Assembly: GCA_963556255.1 (NCBI GenBank) | Contig: OY744614.1 | Span: 1,336,747 to 1,400,746 of the forward strand | Length of the DNA: 64,000 bases | Direction: 5' to 3' | Source: Allolobophora icterica | Lineage: Eukaryota > Annelida > Clitellata > Crassiclitellata > Lumbricidae | Shown: in pieces, positions 10,175-22,774 of the stretch | Layout of the letters: each line of letters begins with the position of its first letter | How positions within the stretch are numbered: position 1 is the first letter of the stretch | Made by a program: the position numbers and the translations under genes | Notes under the pieces: generated by a model | What the model was told of the DNA's origin: nothing | The model's database searches: none | What the model saw: the letters and a program-made list of their open reading frames with translations, nothing else

Positions 10175-10705
10175 CTGCAAGGACATCTCTGGCAAATGCA
10201 TTGGTTTCAAGTCGCCTAGATTACTATAACTCGCATTTACTTCTATCAATAAGTCAAATATACTGAAGTATAGAGCTCTGAACTATTTAGCTAGAGCCAT
10301 AACTAATACATCCATATTTGAACATATGACACCAATGCTTAAAGCTTTGCATTCAGTTCCTCCACCAATACCGCCACTCACTCACCGTCATCTACCTCAG
10401 GCTCCTCTACTCATCACCCCAAAGGCTTCCCACTCCAAATTGAAAACTCACCTCTTCGAGATTTCCTATCCTAGTCCATCTGATCCTCTCCCTTCCAAGC
10501 TTTCTCGTCCTCAACGAAACCCTCCGTAACAGCTGCTTTGCCTCTCTCTATCTGAGGTATCTCTGGCAACCGGACTCGGACCACCATCGGACATCCATCT
10601 CTGGACAACCCCTCCGATTGGTCGCAGCGCTCGTGAATAAGCTGGTGCACTGCGCTTGGCTTCACTGTGGCGCTTTAGAAAATTGGAGATAACGATTACG
10701 ATTTG
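10175..10705 (+). pseudogene. GATTAC-LINE (L2/CR1-like) C-terminal remnant
   Basis: Frame pieces read SSRLDYYNS, then FEHMTPMLKALH, then HSKLKTHLFEISYP. These line up with SRIDYCNS../DVLHWLP../LKTFLF of the LINE at 3407-5161, so this is the thumb and C-terminus of a related reverse transcriptase with deletions. The UTR shares GCTCGTGAATAAGCTGGTGC and GGCGCTTTAGAAA with the copy at 50940-51030, and it ends in AACGATTACGATT. Other copies are at 26455-26800 and 48690-51065. Confidence 0.7.
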
Positions 10706-10968
10706 CATTGACTTCCTGTTCAGCATAGGATTATTTTTAAATCGGGGTCATATAGCTTGTTTATAACTCTGAACTCTGGCCAATCACAATTCTTAGTATT
10801 AAACGACATCTAGCGGCTGCTGGAACTTTTGACGCCAACCTTATCTTAAAGGAAATTTAAATCACTTTAAATGATTCGTTAAAAAGTAACGTCAGGATAT
10901 AACGTCAGTGATTGTATCTTTAACGTCGATATGAATAAAATTTACTCCAGTTCTCACTGCTCAGTTTA
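10706..10968. repeat. Degenerate 180-bp unit
   Basis: Contains CGACATCTAGCGGCTGC near 10803. Nothing coding. Confidence 0.4.
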
Positions 10969-11989
10969 TAGTCCAGTCATTAAACAACAATTTTTAATAG
11001 AGGTTCAACAAAATTTGAAGAAAAGGTTTCTCGATGGGTTTCACCTCTCTGATACGTCTACATCACAGGAAAAAAAGGTTACCAAAATATGACTTGGGGA
11101 ACTATGTGAAAATGGGTCAAATCCAAGATGGCCGTCGTCAAAATTAACAAAAGTGGAAAAAAATTCATATATGGAACCACTCAAGCTAAAAACATCTATG
11201 ATGAGTCTATTCATATCAGCATATACACATACATGCTATAGAATGTAATTTTCAAGTTAAATGTTAAAAAAACAAAATGGCGACCAAGGTTTGACGAAAA
11301 CAAGCAAAATTATCATATCTACATATCTAACGGCTATAGTCCAGGCAATTTGCAGTTAGACCTGGGCGAAATTGCTTCAGAAGCTTTTTAAACGGTTTCC
11401 TGCTCAGGAACCACTGCTGAATAAGATATCCAAAATCCCCTCAAATCGGACCACGGGAACACCTTCAAATTGCCAAATCCAATATGGCCGCCATCAACCA
11501 TATTGGAAAATTCACCTTTTCTGTTTTTTAGAGTATATGCACGTGTAATACCTCTAATGTGACTGAATTCTGTATGTAGAATTCATTTCTGATGTTGTTT
11601 TCGCCAAGCGGGGTCATCTTCACCTTGAAAGGTCATGGTCAAGGTCATTTTGTTACATCGATGACGCCATCAAGCAAACTTTCCATCATTCGGTAAATGT
11701 AAATTTTTATGTGTTGCTGTTCTTCACCAAGTCTGAGCTCTGCCAATTCTTTTAAGTTTGGCCTCAGTTGGTCGCCGTCATCAAATCAAATCATTTATTG
11801 AATCGAATACACTTTTCAAATCATTTATTGAATCGAATCCACTTTGCCCGTACCAGCACGTAGTTCTAATCGAAGAAAGGTGCCCGTACCAGCACGTAGT
11901 TCTAATCGAAGAAAGAACGCTGTAGTATCTGAGAGAGAAAGAAACTGGAATATACTTGCGGCTACTGTCGAGGATTCTATGCCAATCTG

Positions 11990-12351
11990 CAGAATGTGAC
12001 TGCATCAACTTCCTGCATTATGGACCGTGGTATCTGGAACAGGTCAAAGTGTTGGAGTTCACACATCCTGAGCTCTATCGGCGCTTCTGTGTGAGCCAGT
12101 GGGTTGTTCAGGATGGCCCAGGATGGTTCTGTGTTGTCGGAGGTGGCATGACGGTCGAGCAGACCATCCAGCGAGTGTCGATGGGTCCTGGAGGTCACTA
12201 TGTGGTAGGAGCCACACGCAATGCCACTGCTGTAGCAGAGTTCGAGCTCTTGTTCCAGGATATCGGGTCTACCAGCAGCCTTCTCAATTTTCTCACCTCT
12301 AACCACCCCAACAGCCACACAGAATGCCATCTACAGAAATGTAAACACTAA
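11990..12351 (+). pseudogene. Unrecognised protein fragment 1 inside the foldback element
   Basis: The open frame (from 11956) reads HYGPWYLEQVKVLEF, GGGMTVEQTIQRVSMGPGGH and FELLFQDIGSTSSLLNFLTS, then HTECHLQ. The composition is like a real globular protein. I recall similar uncharacterised proteins in cnidarian and mollusc annotations but cannot name a domain. It ends near a direct repeat (TGTAAACACTAATTCCAGCT, near 12339) that recurs near 12676, suggesting internal rearrangement. Confidence 0.45.
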
Positions 12352-12401
12352 TTCCAGCTGCTGCAACAACATCCCTTCCACAGCTGAAGACTCCATCAAC
12401 A

Positions 12402-12660
12402 ATGGAGAAGGAGATGAACGACCTGTCATCCAAGGAGATGGCAGAGGCGCATAAAGACATGGACATTGCTAAGGAGCGCGGCATGGACCTCTGGCAGGTA
12501 CTCACACACAATTTGCTCTCAGCATCTTCACTGTTCGATAGTGATCTTCCAGCTCACATCAACAAGTCACTACTTGTTGGGGAGATTGAGCCTAGACTGG
12601 ACCTCATCCAATGGCGTGAGGAGTCTACTCTTGCCACACATGTTGCGGTAGATTTCATGT
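12402..12660 (+). pseudogene. Unrecognised protein fragment 2 inside the foldback element
   Basis: Encodes AEAHKDMDIAKERGMDLW and then NKSLLVGEIEPRLDLIQW, followed by ESTLATHVAVDFMS. The last part is homologous to the minus-strand frame at 12960-12700 (GEIEPKLNLTQW..STLVKHVVVDFMS). The same protein segment therefore exists twice in opposite directions. Function unknown; possibly part of the element's own transposition protein. Confidence 0.45.
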
Positions 12661-12699
12661 CTCAGATCTACAAAAATGTAAACACTTATTCCAGCTGCT

Positions 12700-12960
12700 G
12701 CAACAACATCCCTTCCACAGCTGAGACATCTCAATGTAGGAGGCAAGTACCTGATGGATGGATTTCACATTTTGGTAGAAGGATGAAGCTGAGGTTATGA
12801 TGGTGTCGATGGCCACACCAAGATTAGGGAATTGTGCTATTGGAATCTGCTGCATCTTAGACATGAAATCTACCACAACATGTTTGACAAGAGTAGACTG
12901 CTGAAACCATTGGGTGAGATTCAGCTTAGGCTCAATCTCCCCCAATAAGTAGATTGGCAT
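12700..12960 (-). pseudogene. Unrecognised protein fragment 3 (inverted copy, extends fragment 2)
   Basis: The minus-strand frame reads LLGEIEPKLNLTQW, then VKHVVVDFMSKMQQIP, then FPNLGVAIDTIITSAS and SIHQVLASYIEMS. It overlaps fragment 2 by about 35 residues and continues further toward the C-terminus. The two fragments are two copies of one gene, opposed across the centre of the palindrome. Confidence 0.5.
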
Positions 12961-13196
12961 AGAATCCTCGACAGTAGCCGCAATTATATTTCAGTTTCTT
13001 TCTCTCTCTCGGATACTACAGGTCTTCCACAATACTCACACACAATTTGCACGTGTGAATAACAACAGACTCTTTCAGTAATAATGTGAAACTTAATTTG
13101 AGTGTACATGGTCACAGTGAAGAACAGCAACACATAAAAATTTACATTTACCGAATGATGGAAAGTGTGCTTGATGGCGTCATCGATGTAACAAAA

Positions 13197-13665
13197 TGAC
13201 CTTGACCATGACCTTTCAAGGTGAAGATGACCCAGAAAGGCGAAAACAATATCAAAAATGAATTCTACATACCGGTACCAAAATCAGTAACATTAGAGGT
13301 ATTACACGTGCCTGTACTCTAGAAAACAACAAAGGTGAATATTTCAATCTGTCAAAATGACCTTGACCATGACCATGACCTTTCAAGGTGAAGATGATCC
13401 CGAATGGCAAAGACAATATCAGAAATGAATTCTACATACTGAAATCAGCAACATTTGAGGTATTACACGTGCATATACTTTAAAAAACAAAAAAGTTAAC
13501 TTTCCAATCTGCAAAAAAATGACCTTGTTGACCATGACCTTTCAAGGTGAAGATGACCCAGAATGGCGAAAACAACATCAGAAATTAATTCTACATACCG
13601 AAATCAGTAACATTAGAGGTATTACACATGCATATACTCTAAAAAAACAAAAAAGATGAACTTTC
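13197..13665. repeat. Tandem units in the right arm of the foldback element (3 copies, ~150 bp)
   Basis: Three copies of a unit containing GACCATGACCTTTCAAGGTG, AATGAATTCTACATAC and GAGGTATTACACGTG. The left arm has one copy (about 11530-11680). This accounts for the right arm being longer. Confidence 0.7.
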
Positions 13666-14520
13666 CAATATGGTTGATGGCGGCCATATTGGATTTGGCC
13701 ATTTGAAGGTGTTCCCGTGGTCCGATTTGGGGGATTTTGGATATCTTATTCAGCAATGGTTCCTGAGCAGGAAACCGTTTGAAAAGCTTCTGAAGCAATT
13801 TCACCCAGATCTAACTGCAAATTATGTGTATTATTATTGGCATTTCTTAGGAAACCCCCAAATCCGCCATTTTTAAATTCATTTTTGGGGGTGTTCCCGT
13901 GGTCGGATTTAGGGGCATTTTTGATATGTTATTCAGCAATTTTTTTCTGAACAAGAAACCATTTAAAAACCTTCTGATGCAATTTTGCCCAGGTCTAACT
14001 GTAAATTGCCTGGACTATAGCCATTAGATATGTAGATATGATAATTTTGCTTTTTTCGTCAAATCTTGGTGGCCATTTTGTTTTTTTTAACATTTAACTT
14101 GAAAATTACATTCCATAGCATGTATGTGTATATGGTGATATGAATAGACTCATCATAGATGTTTTTAGCTTGAGTGGTTCCATTTATGAAATTTTTTCCA
14201 CTTTTGTTAATTTCGACGACGGCCATCTTGGATTTGACCCATTTTCACATAGTTCCCCAAGTCATATTTTGGTAACCTTTTTTTCCTGTGATGTAGACGT
14301 ATCAGAGAGGTGAAACCCATCGAGAAACCTTTTCTTCAAATTTTGTTGAACCTCAACTGTTTAATGACCGGACTATTACCAATGGACAACATCTGGAATA
14401 GGAATGAGATATATCATATATATTTTCAAAAATTTCAAATGTAGAGGTGTGTAAACAATTCTATGTTTCAGCGTTCGATTGCTTTCATGGCGTGTAGCTA
14501 ACGTTACATTATATTATAAA

Positions 14521-14522
14521 TT

Positions 14523-14587
<65 letters not shown>
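14521..14587. repeat. (TA)n
   Basis: A TA array that abuts the left end of the following TIR element. Confidence 0.95.
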
Positions 14588-15763
<1,176 letters not shown>

Positions 15764-15924
15764 GGTCATCACGACCTACCTGTTCTTGTTTCATTGTCCT
15801 TTTGTAATTAAACTGAAAGTCAATGACGAAAATGTCACAGGTCAAACCAACATTGCATCAGTCAACGTACATACTTACTTTACGAAGGTACAAAATAAGC
15901 TATCCACACACAACCTCTCCCTGT

Positions 15925-16025
15925 GTATGTGTCTGTCTGTCTGTCTTTTTGTCTCTGTCTGTCTATGTGTATGTCTGTGTGTCTGTGTGTTTGTCTGTCT
16001 GTCTCTGTCTCTCCGTCTGTCTGAT
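15925..16025. repeat. TCTG/TGTC-rich simple repeat
   Basis: Imperfect GTCTGTCTGT tracts mixed with TGTGTGTCTG. No gene. Confidence 0.85.
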
Positions 16026-16039
16026 GTGCATATTCGCTC

Positions 16040-16714
16040 AATGGACGATCACACATACACACATAAATACATACATACACTGGGTCCCGATGAAAAGTAG
16101 ACCCCAAGGGGACATGCATTTGAATTACCGCACTTTAATACATTGCTACATAAGAAATCCTTCATCATTCGCTCATTGTACAACTATAAAAACTGGGTTA
16201 ATGCTGGTTGTAGTACCTGTTCTGATATCTAAACTGGCTCTTTTTGTATACCATTGTAATGCTTATGTTCCTTAGATCATAACTTTAGTTATAGATTAGG
16301 CCTATGTATGTAAATAAGACATTATCGAATTGTTTATAATACTGATTGTGTTCAAACTGTCTTACAGTGTTACTGATATTGTGATCTTTTTTGTATGTAT
16401 TGTTGTAAAGTATGAGCGTTTGTCTTGTACTAATAAAAGATTACTTACTTATTACTTACTTAAGAAAAAGTGTCATAACTCGGTCGAAACGATTGACATT
16501 TGCCTGAAATTTTAAAAACAACACTAGCCATATTACCACCAAATCCTCCTTCTACCTGTTGTGGCCTTACGAATTATCGATTTCTCCACGCTTTCTTGTT
16601 TATGGCAATTGCTGAAAAGTATTGGTTAATTCTCCAACAGATATCGTCTTATGTAAAACATACGTTATCAGCTGTATTATTTCATGTCGTTCTACAATAA
16701 ATTTTAATAGCATT
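16040..16714. other. Unassigned stretch with a possible retroelement 3' end
   Basis: Nothing coding. TACTAATAAAAGATTACTTA at 16429 on, followed by TTAC repeats, resembles a polyadenylation signal and LINE tail, but no body is recognised upstream. Confidence 0.35.
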
Positions 16715-16865
16715 GTAAAGTTCTGCTTTGACACCTTTAAATGGTGTCCTTCAGACGTTATCATTCATTTTCAGTGCACTACATAATATTATAGTCTAAA
16801 TTAATATTATGGTTTAAATTGTCGTCAACGGCCTTTGATGTCATACGACGACGTTAAACCTTAGA
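16715..16865 (+). mobile_element. R-LINE 3' tail fragment
   Basis: Contains TTGACACCTTTAAATGGTGT, then AATTGTCGTCAACGGCCTTT and ACGACGTTAAACCTTAGAA. The order and spacing match the end of the R-LINE at 24250-24375. It is 5'-truncated to about 150 bp. Confidence 0.7.
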
Positions 16866-17039
16866 ATTAATAATATAAGCGAACAGATATGTCATAAAAG
16901 AAGTGAACATTTGCATGTAACGCTCCTCTCATTGGCCACTTCCTGCTAATGAATATTAATGACCAATGTCGTCGCTTTTTAAAAATGGCGACCTTTTGAC
17001 GGACCTTCGCTTTCACATTTTATTCAAAGTAAATTTCAA

Positions 17040-17295
17040 GTAAGCGTAAACGGCTGCTCATTTGAAGTAAAGGCTTAAAACTTGCTAAAACTAATTTACT
17101 TATGGGCGAACAAGCTGAAACGAACGAACGAAAATACATTTCTAAATATTTGAAACCTTTTCTGGACGGGAAAATATCTTCCTGCGTTCTCGCCAGCTGG
17201 CGCCATGCATCCTGGAATGATATTACTAATTTACTTAGGTGGCGAACAGGCTTAAACAAACGAACGAAAGTACATTTCAAAATTGTTTTCAAACC
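17040..17295. repeat. Tandem duplication, ~136 bp, two copies
   Basis: AATTTACTTATGGGCGAACA with ACGAACGAACGAAAATACAT is repeated as AATTTACTTAGGTGGCGAAC with ACAAACGAACGAAAGTACAT about 136 bp later. No function visible. Confidence 0.6.
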
Positions 17296-17584
17296 ATCTT
17301 AATACGAACTAGCAATAAATATTAATTGATCCCGTTTGCATTGGGTACTTGTCGATAACAACAAACTGGAAGCTAATACAGAGTGCGTTGCTGTATTAAA
17401 CACCTTTAAATCGTTTCCGAGCAATAACATAAATGGCTTATTTTCGTTCAATCGCTATCTCAATCATCCTGATCTTATGTGTTATGATGGGTCAATTGCG
17501 TTGCCCAAGGGTGTAATTTTGCTTCAAAGTCGTGATATATCAGCGGACTTAACAGTCACAAGATGTCATTAAAAATAACATAAC

Positions 17585-17587
<3 letters not shown>

Positions 17588-17620
<33 letters not shown>
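17588..17620. repeat. (TTA)n short array
   Basis: Eleven TTA units beside a degenerate 180-bp unit. Confidence 0.85.
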
Positions 17621-17621
<1 letters not shown>

Positions 17622-17994
17622 TTCCTAAGTTTAAGTAACGACATCTTATGTCTGCAATGGACGTTGACGTCTTCAAAGATAAAAATTGTATTTCAGTTCA
17701 TTTTTATGAAAATGTATTCCACAATTTTACTTCTATGCAGTAATCACAAACTCAAAATTTCTAAACCGCTACCCGAAAGTTAAGTGCAGGGCACCACCTT
17801 ATTCACGAGAGCTGAGTCGTGTCAGAGGGGTTGTCCAAAATATGTGAAGGGAAGATACGAGATTCAACTGCTACATTTATATAGCGCTGGGCTAACTCTG
17901 GTCCATACCGGGCTGTAGTGTTACAATTAGAGGTGAGTACACGCTACCAGTTAGTTTTCCGCAACAAATAAGAGGTGAGTACACGCTAATGGTT

Positions 17995-18205
17995 AGTTTC
18001 CGAAACAAATTTTCTTAGCATCGGCATATGAGGCCCTCGCCGTCTCATCTTTCCACCGACGCTGCATGGTCAGTGTACTCATTTCACAGTTAGCTAGGGG
18101 TGCAGGTGGAGCAGATATTTCGAACCGAATTTCTCCCCTTGTGGGGATCTGAATCCCCGACCTCTCGAGTAACAATCAAGCACGTAAACCACTCCACTAT
18201 CGAGC
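17995..18205 (-). mobile_element. SINE-c, tRNA-derived head
   Basis: The minus strand begins GGGTGCTCGATAGTGGAGTG (A-box region) and has GGGGATTCAGATCCCC as a degenerate B box. The shared body follows: CCTAGCTAACTGTGAAATGA, then GTACACTGACCATGC and GTCGGTGGAAAGATGAGACG. Relatives are at 25575, 36290, 44950 and 58385. Confidence 0.65.
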
Positions 18206-18209
18206 ACCC

Positions 18210-19590
18210 ACTTACTAACTTCCTTACTAACGATGGCAAATTACGATTCTGGAATTACTTTCAATCGTCAACTCAAAATTTCTAAAGCGCTACTCATAAG
18301 CCAAGCACAGCGAACCAACTTACTAAAGATCGCTGCGTCTCGTCAGAAGGGTAACCAATCACCTGTACCCATAGGGGCACTGTAGGGGATGACGCGAATG
18401 GATTCTATGGATATTAGCACACGATTGCGTTGAATTAAAACAAAGAAGACTATTCTTCATTGACAGTTAGTATTATTTCGTAAGTAGAACAAAGATTTCA
18501 ATTATCGCGATCTTTGTTTCAATCTTTAGGAGAATATTTCGCATTTCAAGTCCAGCTGATCTGTCAAATGATAATATAGAATTTATTCAATTAATTTTGT
18601 ATTTTAATTTCATGTTAACGCTTAAATCTTATAACTTTAAATGTTGTACAACAGCATATGATTCGGAATCTCTATTGAGCGCATATTTATCGTAATTATT
18701 ATTATACAATGATATTTTGAATAATTGGTGTTCAATTGGATATAATATGTATTTTCTGTGCCAGGAATTTTGGTTTTATAAGACGACGTTAAAGTTTGGA
18801 TTGCCAACAATAATACATTTTCAAATAATAATAATTTCCAAGAGAGAAGCGAAAGAAAACTGAAGACGAAGTGAAAATGAACTGAAATACATCAAAACCT
18901 TTATAGACGTTTACGGCCTTTGTATAAGATGTCGTTTGCCATTGGAATACATACTTTCATTTTCCAAATAAGTTAAGTTGGAACTCCGCCAATATCCTTA
19001 GTGCCATTAGTGCCAGGTAGTTCATGTCCCAAGCCTGGAAAAGGAGGATGGCGATGTCAACGGCAGTGGTAGCACGGAAAAAATCGCTCCAATTAGTATT
19101 TTGAAGGCTATCAGCGTATACAAGCTAGAGTTTTAACGATTATCCCCTGAACGTGTTCAATACTCCACGCAAACCATAAAAAGCATTACATAGCATGAGA
19201 TGAATACTTTTTAAAGGTGTCTCAACAGCCGATCATTTTTGTAGTAGTTTTCCGTTTTTGACGACATCTTGTGACAATTGTGACCATTTCGAGCCAGGAA
19301 GCGATGTCAGGCATTTATGGATTAAATATGGTTCGCTAACGGTTCTATATGGGAACATTGTGGCATGGTTAGCGTCTACCCAACCTGAGTTATGTTAAAA
19401 TTATCGATTTACCGTCCTCATTAGATTTATTGGAAGTGGTTTTTAAATGATATAGAAGTTGCAAAAATAGAAGTTGCTTATTATAAAAAGAATTAAAAAT
19501 ATATCACCTATAGTGGATGTTCGAAAACACGAGTCAATGAGTGGATTCAGAGTTTAACGACATCTTACGGCATCTCAAAATATTAGTACT
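18210..19590. other. AT-rich stretch with degraded repeat pieces
   Basis: A GATTAC-LINE tail-like piece (18255-18340). An R-LINE-like ending TTTATAAGACGACGTTAAAG near 18775-18795. A CTGGCAC-family piece near 19005-19060. Unit cores near 19210, 19260 and 19560. No coding sequence recognised. Confidence 0.4.
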
Positions 19591-19594
19591 ATTA

Positions 19595-19770
19595 TTAGTA
19601 CTTTTTATTTACACGCATTTATTAAGCGTCAATATCAAATGCCTAAGCATCAATCGATGGCACTGAACAATTGTGAGTTAAGGTCAAGGTTCCTACAAAG
19701 TAACCGTCTCAGAGGACGAGACTTGAGACTGGAGACTCACCGTGTTACTATGCGAGCGCTGTAACCAATG
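19595..19770 (-). mobile_element. SINE-a copy, degraded
   Basis: On the minus strand it retains GAGACGGTTACTTTGTAGGA, then TTGTTCAGTGCCATCGATTG and CGCTTAATAAATGCGTG, the SINE-a middle and second-type tail. The tRNA-like head near 19740-19770 is eroded. Confidence 0.6.
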
Positions 19771-19924
19771 GAATGGATAGACGTCGACAGATATTATTTT
19801 AGTATGGAACTCAACACACCAATCGCGCACTGCGTCTCATGGTATATATAGCATCAAGTGATTCCCTTTTAAAGGTGTCTAAAGAGAGCGCTCTAACCTA
19901 TCGGCCACCGTATCCCTTGAACCC

Positions 19925-20085
19925 TAATAACACAATTCATTGGCTGCCTATTTGCCAGCGTATTAGAAAATGTTTCTGGCTACCTACGAGAGTTCTGCTT
20001 CGGCTAGCATTGCAGGTTCTCTTATCAGCTACAGAAATCACCCACGGACCCAACCTCTCTCTAATCGATCATAATCCAGTATGTT
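19925..20085 (+). pseudogene. L2/CR1-like reverse transcriptase remnant
   Basis: The frame reads NNTIHWLPICQRIRKCFW, corresponding to the conserved thumb motif (DVLHWLPVASRIQYKVL) of the LINE at 3407-5161. Only about 50 residues remain. Confidence 0.55.
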
Positions 20086-20403
20086 AATTAGACGTCTGTT
20101 AACGTGAGCTGTCCATAAACTGAAGATGATAAACTTGCTAACCTATACGAACTTCTTATAAACGGTAAAGACTGCCACGAGATGTCGCTATAAAGACTGG
20201 AATCTAATATAAAGTGCGCTTTTATATTAGACACCTTTAAATCGATTGTCTAAGATGTTATAAAAAAAACTCGTTTTCGTTCTACCGTTAGCTCTCTCTA
20301 GCACGTTGACGAGATTTTGAAGCACGTAAAATTATGTGAAAATGAACTTTACAACGTACGAAAGGAACTATTTAAAGGTGTCAAAACAGAACTCTACATA
20401 AAA

Positions 20404-20421
20404 TAATAATAAAAAAAAAAA

Positions 20422-20499
<78 letters not shown>

Positions 20500-20501
20500 C
20501 G
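20404..20501. repeat. (TAA)n
   Basis: TAA array immediately 5' of an RFN-LINE end, the same layout as at 905-1034. Confidence 0.95.
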
Positions 20502-20636
20502 CGTTTCAACGCGGTAGCTTTTAAGGGTACTTTCGCCAGCCAGAAAACAGATGAATAGGGCCATTCCGGACACCTTTTTTTTACATTAGTTAATATTGAA
20601 GTCCCTGAGGGATCCTGTATACCTCGGGGCAAAAAA
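20502..20636 (+). mobile_element. RFN-LINE 3' end
   Basis: Nineteen codons, RFNAVAFKGTFASQKTDE then TAG (20556-20558). The UTR follows with GGGCCATTCCGGACACC and CCTGAGGGATCCTGTATACC. It matches 1035-1214. Confidence 0.65.
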
Positions 20637-20656
20637 AAAATAATAATAATAATAAC

Positions 20657-20721
<65 letters not shown>

Positions 20722-20762
20722 TAATAATAATAATAATAATAACAATAATAATAATAATAATG
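20637..20762. repeat. (TAA)n with AAC interruptions
   Basis: Tail of the RFN-LINE end; it also abuts the tail of the minus-strand SINE-b. Confidence 0.95.
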
Positions 20763-20764
20763 TC

Positions 20765-21045
20765 TTTTCTTTATTTAAGCGCCTGCTAACCGCACTGCGT
20801 TGTACAGTGAACATACATATAGTAGAAACGGCAGCCACGCAGGGCGCTTTACATACATGTATTCAGTAGAAGCACATGATAACAGTTTCACTGGAGTCGA
20901 ATATAATTTTATACGGCAGCCACAGGGCGCCAATCACGGCCTACTATTCATTTAACCACCACCGCCACCTAGCGAGTGGAAGGCTGAATTAACCTTACGG
21001 GGTCTACAGGATTCGATTTTGGTACCTAATACTCTTCACGCCTGT
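20765..21045 (-). mobile_element. SINE-b
   Basis: On the minus strand an A-box-like TAATGGATGATACACAGGCG and a B-box-like AAAATCGAATCCTGTAGACC are followed by GGTTAATTCAGCCTTCCACT, the GGCGCC..GGCTGCCGT body, and a TAA tail. It is collinear with the plus-strand copy at 40105-40440. Confidence 0.7.
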
Positions 21046-21049
21046 GTAT

Positions 21050-21330
21050 CATCCATTACTCTACCATTTTCTCCATTTGTTTTCTGTCCATCGCCAGTCT
21101 TCCGATCTCATCCTACAACATCCCCAAGTCGTCCCTGGTGGTCTTCTCATTTTGTTTTCCCCTCAGAGATCCAGCTCATCAATTGGTTGGTTCTTCTGTC
21201 CTTGTCCATTTTAATCTCTTTCTGATAACGTTCTCTATATCCTCTTCTCACGTTCTTTCTCTTATGCAGAATTCTCTGTATGATGTGCAGTATCCAGTCT
21301 TTCTTGTTTGCTAATAATTATTAGATAAGA
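21050..21330 (-). pseudogene. LINE C-terminal remnant (RTE-like)
   Basis: Minus-strand pieces read DWILHIIQRILHKRKNVRRG and, in another frame, GTTWGCCRMRSEDWRWTENK, then W. They resemble the basic C-terminal region of RTE-type endonuclease-reverse transcriptases, with frameshifts. It is joined to the 5' end of the SINE-b copy. Confidence 0.5.
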
Positions 21331-21334
21331 ACGA

Positions 21335-22079
21335 ACAGTTAGTCAATACACGAATTACGCTAATTGTAATGGAAGAAGAAATTGCGCAATTTCCATAAAT
21401 TGATCGGAAATATTTGTATATCGTCTGAAAGACTCAATTTAAAGGTGTTTAAAAATGTTCAAAATAGTGTCATTGATATATATCCATCCAGAATACATAC
21501 ACTGCCAAACCAGAAACTGGTTGAAACGTCGAACACCTTGCAGTTTGGAAGCAGCCAAGTGGATTGCAATTTAATTGACTTCATATAAAACTCCATCTTC
21601 AACTTATCAATTGCCTTAACTCAACCACTTCCGCTTACGTGTGGTGCCAGTCCTAAACCATGATAAAGGAGGGCGACGATTAACATCTTTGCTAAGACAC
21701 AACGTCATTAAACAGAAACAACTACTAACTATTGTTTGTCTTTGACATCCCGATAATTCTTGGGTTTTTAATTAGATCATAAGTGTTATTGGTACTTCGC
21801 TATTAACGACATCTTGTGGCAGTCAGGGCCGTTGAAATCGATCTACGCGTAAGAGTGATTGAGTGTAACGTTTGAATGCGCTTGATGTTTATTATCTTGA
21901 AAAAATATTTTAATTAAAGGTGTCTACTTAAGCGTTATATTTCATATTTCATGTGATAATATTGGTGTTAACGGGAAATTGGGGCTCCGTCACTATACAT
22001 GTATATAAATATATTTTAATTGGTTATAAATTATATATTATAAATTCATTATAAATATATATATAATATGAATTAAATT
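21335..22079. other. Degenerate 180-bp units
   Basis: Unit cores near 21440 (TTTAAAGGTGT), 21805 (TAACGACATCTTGTGGCAGT) and 21915 (TTAAAGGTGTC), plus the GTGCCAGTC motif near 21640. No gene. Confidence 0.4.
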
Positions 22080-22095
22080 ATATATATAATGAATC

Positions 22096-22169
<74 letters not shown>

Positions 22170-22205
22170 TATATAATGAAATACATTATATATATAATGA
22201 AATAC
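22080..22205. repeat. (AT)n with ATGAAATAC variants
   Basis: TA array flanked on both sides by ATATATAATGAA(T/A)..A repeats of about 20 bp. Confidence 0.9.
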
Positions 22206-22547
22206 ATTATGTAATTGAACGAAATCCTTGATTGTGTAAGATCATCTTACTTCAAAATATCATTTCAACGATCCTTGTATTCAACCGATATTTTGCCACA
22301 ATTTTTACAACATTTTAAGGTTCAAAAGTAGTCACAGGTCTACATCAGAATATTTTATATAATTCCACAGAAAAGTGCACAAATATCATGGTTGTACCAT
22401 TCTGCCATCTATTTGCGGAATCCCTTGAGCAGTTCGCGGCACCATGATTGGGAAAGACTGATCGAATTTTGAAACACTTTTATTTCTATTTTTCATTGCA
22501 GTATAAAAGCTGTCAATTGCATTTAGTCACTAGATTAAAAAACGCTC

Positions 22548-22621
22548 TGGCCTCTCCAGCTATGATATATCTGGCCTCTCCAGCTATGATATATCTGGCC
22601 TCTCCAGCTATGAGATATCTT
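22548..22621. repeat. 24-bp tandem repeat, three copies
   Basis: TCTGGCCTCTCCAGCTATGA, then TATA, repeated three times. Each unit has a small GGCC..AGCT palindromic core. Confidence 0.85.
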
Positions 22622-22774
22622 TAAACTTTGGAGTACATATTCGTCAGATGTTCCTACATTTGAAAAAGCACTCCCTTTAAATACCCCAAGAGGCAGATGG
22701 TAATAGACGAGGACGGCTTTTATCGTTGTTGTGACCACCCAGATGCTTGCGCATGCAGGTGGTTACTTTCATAG

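Larger units (their letters stand above)
10969..14375. mobile_element. 3.4-kb foldback / long-TIR DNA transposon, TTA target duplication
   Basis: The left end TAGTCCAGTCATTAAACA and the right end (reverse complement TAGTCCGGTCATTAAACA) are inverted, and both are flanked by TTA (10966-10968 and 14376-14378). The inverted arms run inward to about 11990 and 12945. Landmarks on both sides include AAGGTTTCTCGATGGGTTTC, GGTCAAATCCAAGATGGCCG, CAGGAAACCGTTTGAAAAGC and GGATTCTATGCCAATCT. The 950-bp centre holds broken coding pieces. A 3-bp TTA/TAA duplication is usual for PIF/Harbinger, but I see no Harbinger transposase, so the superfamily is open. The element is non-autonomous. Confidence 0.75.

Noticed and set aside
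10969..14375. Polinton/Maverick terminal repeat (AG..CT ends, long TIRs)
   Set aside because: No 6-bp duplication flanks an AG start; a TTA duplication fits the ends at TAGTCC better, and no Polinton genes are present.
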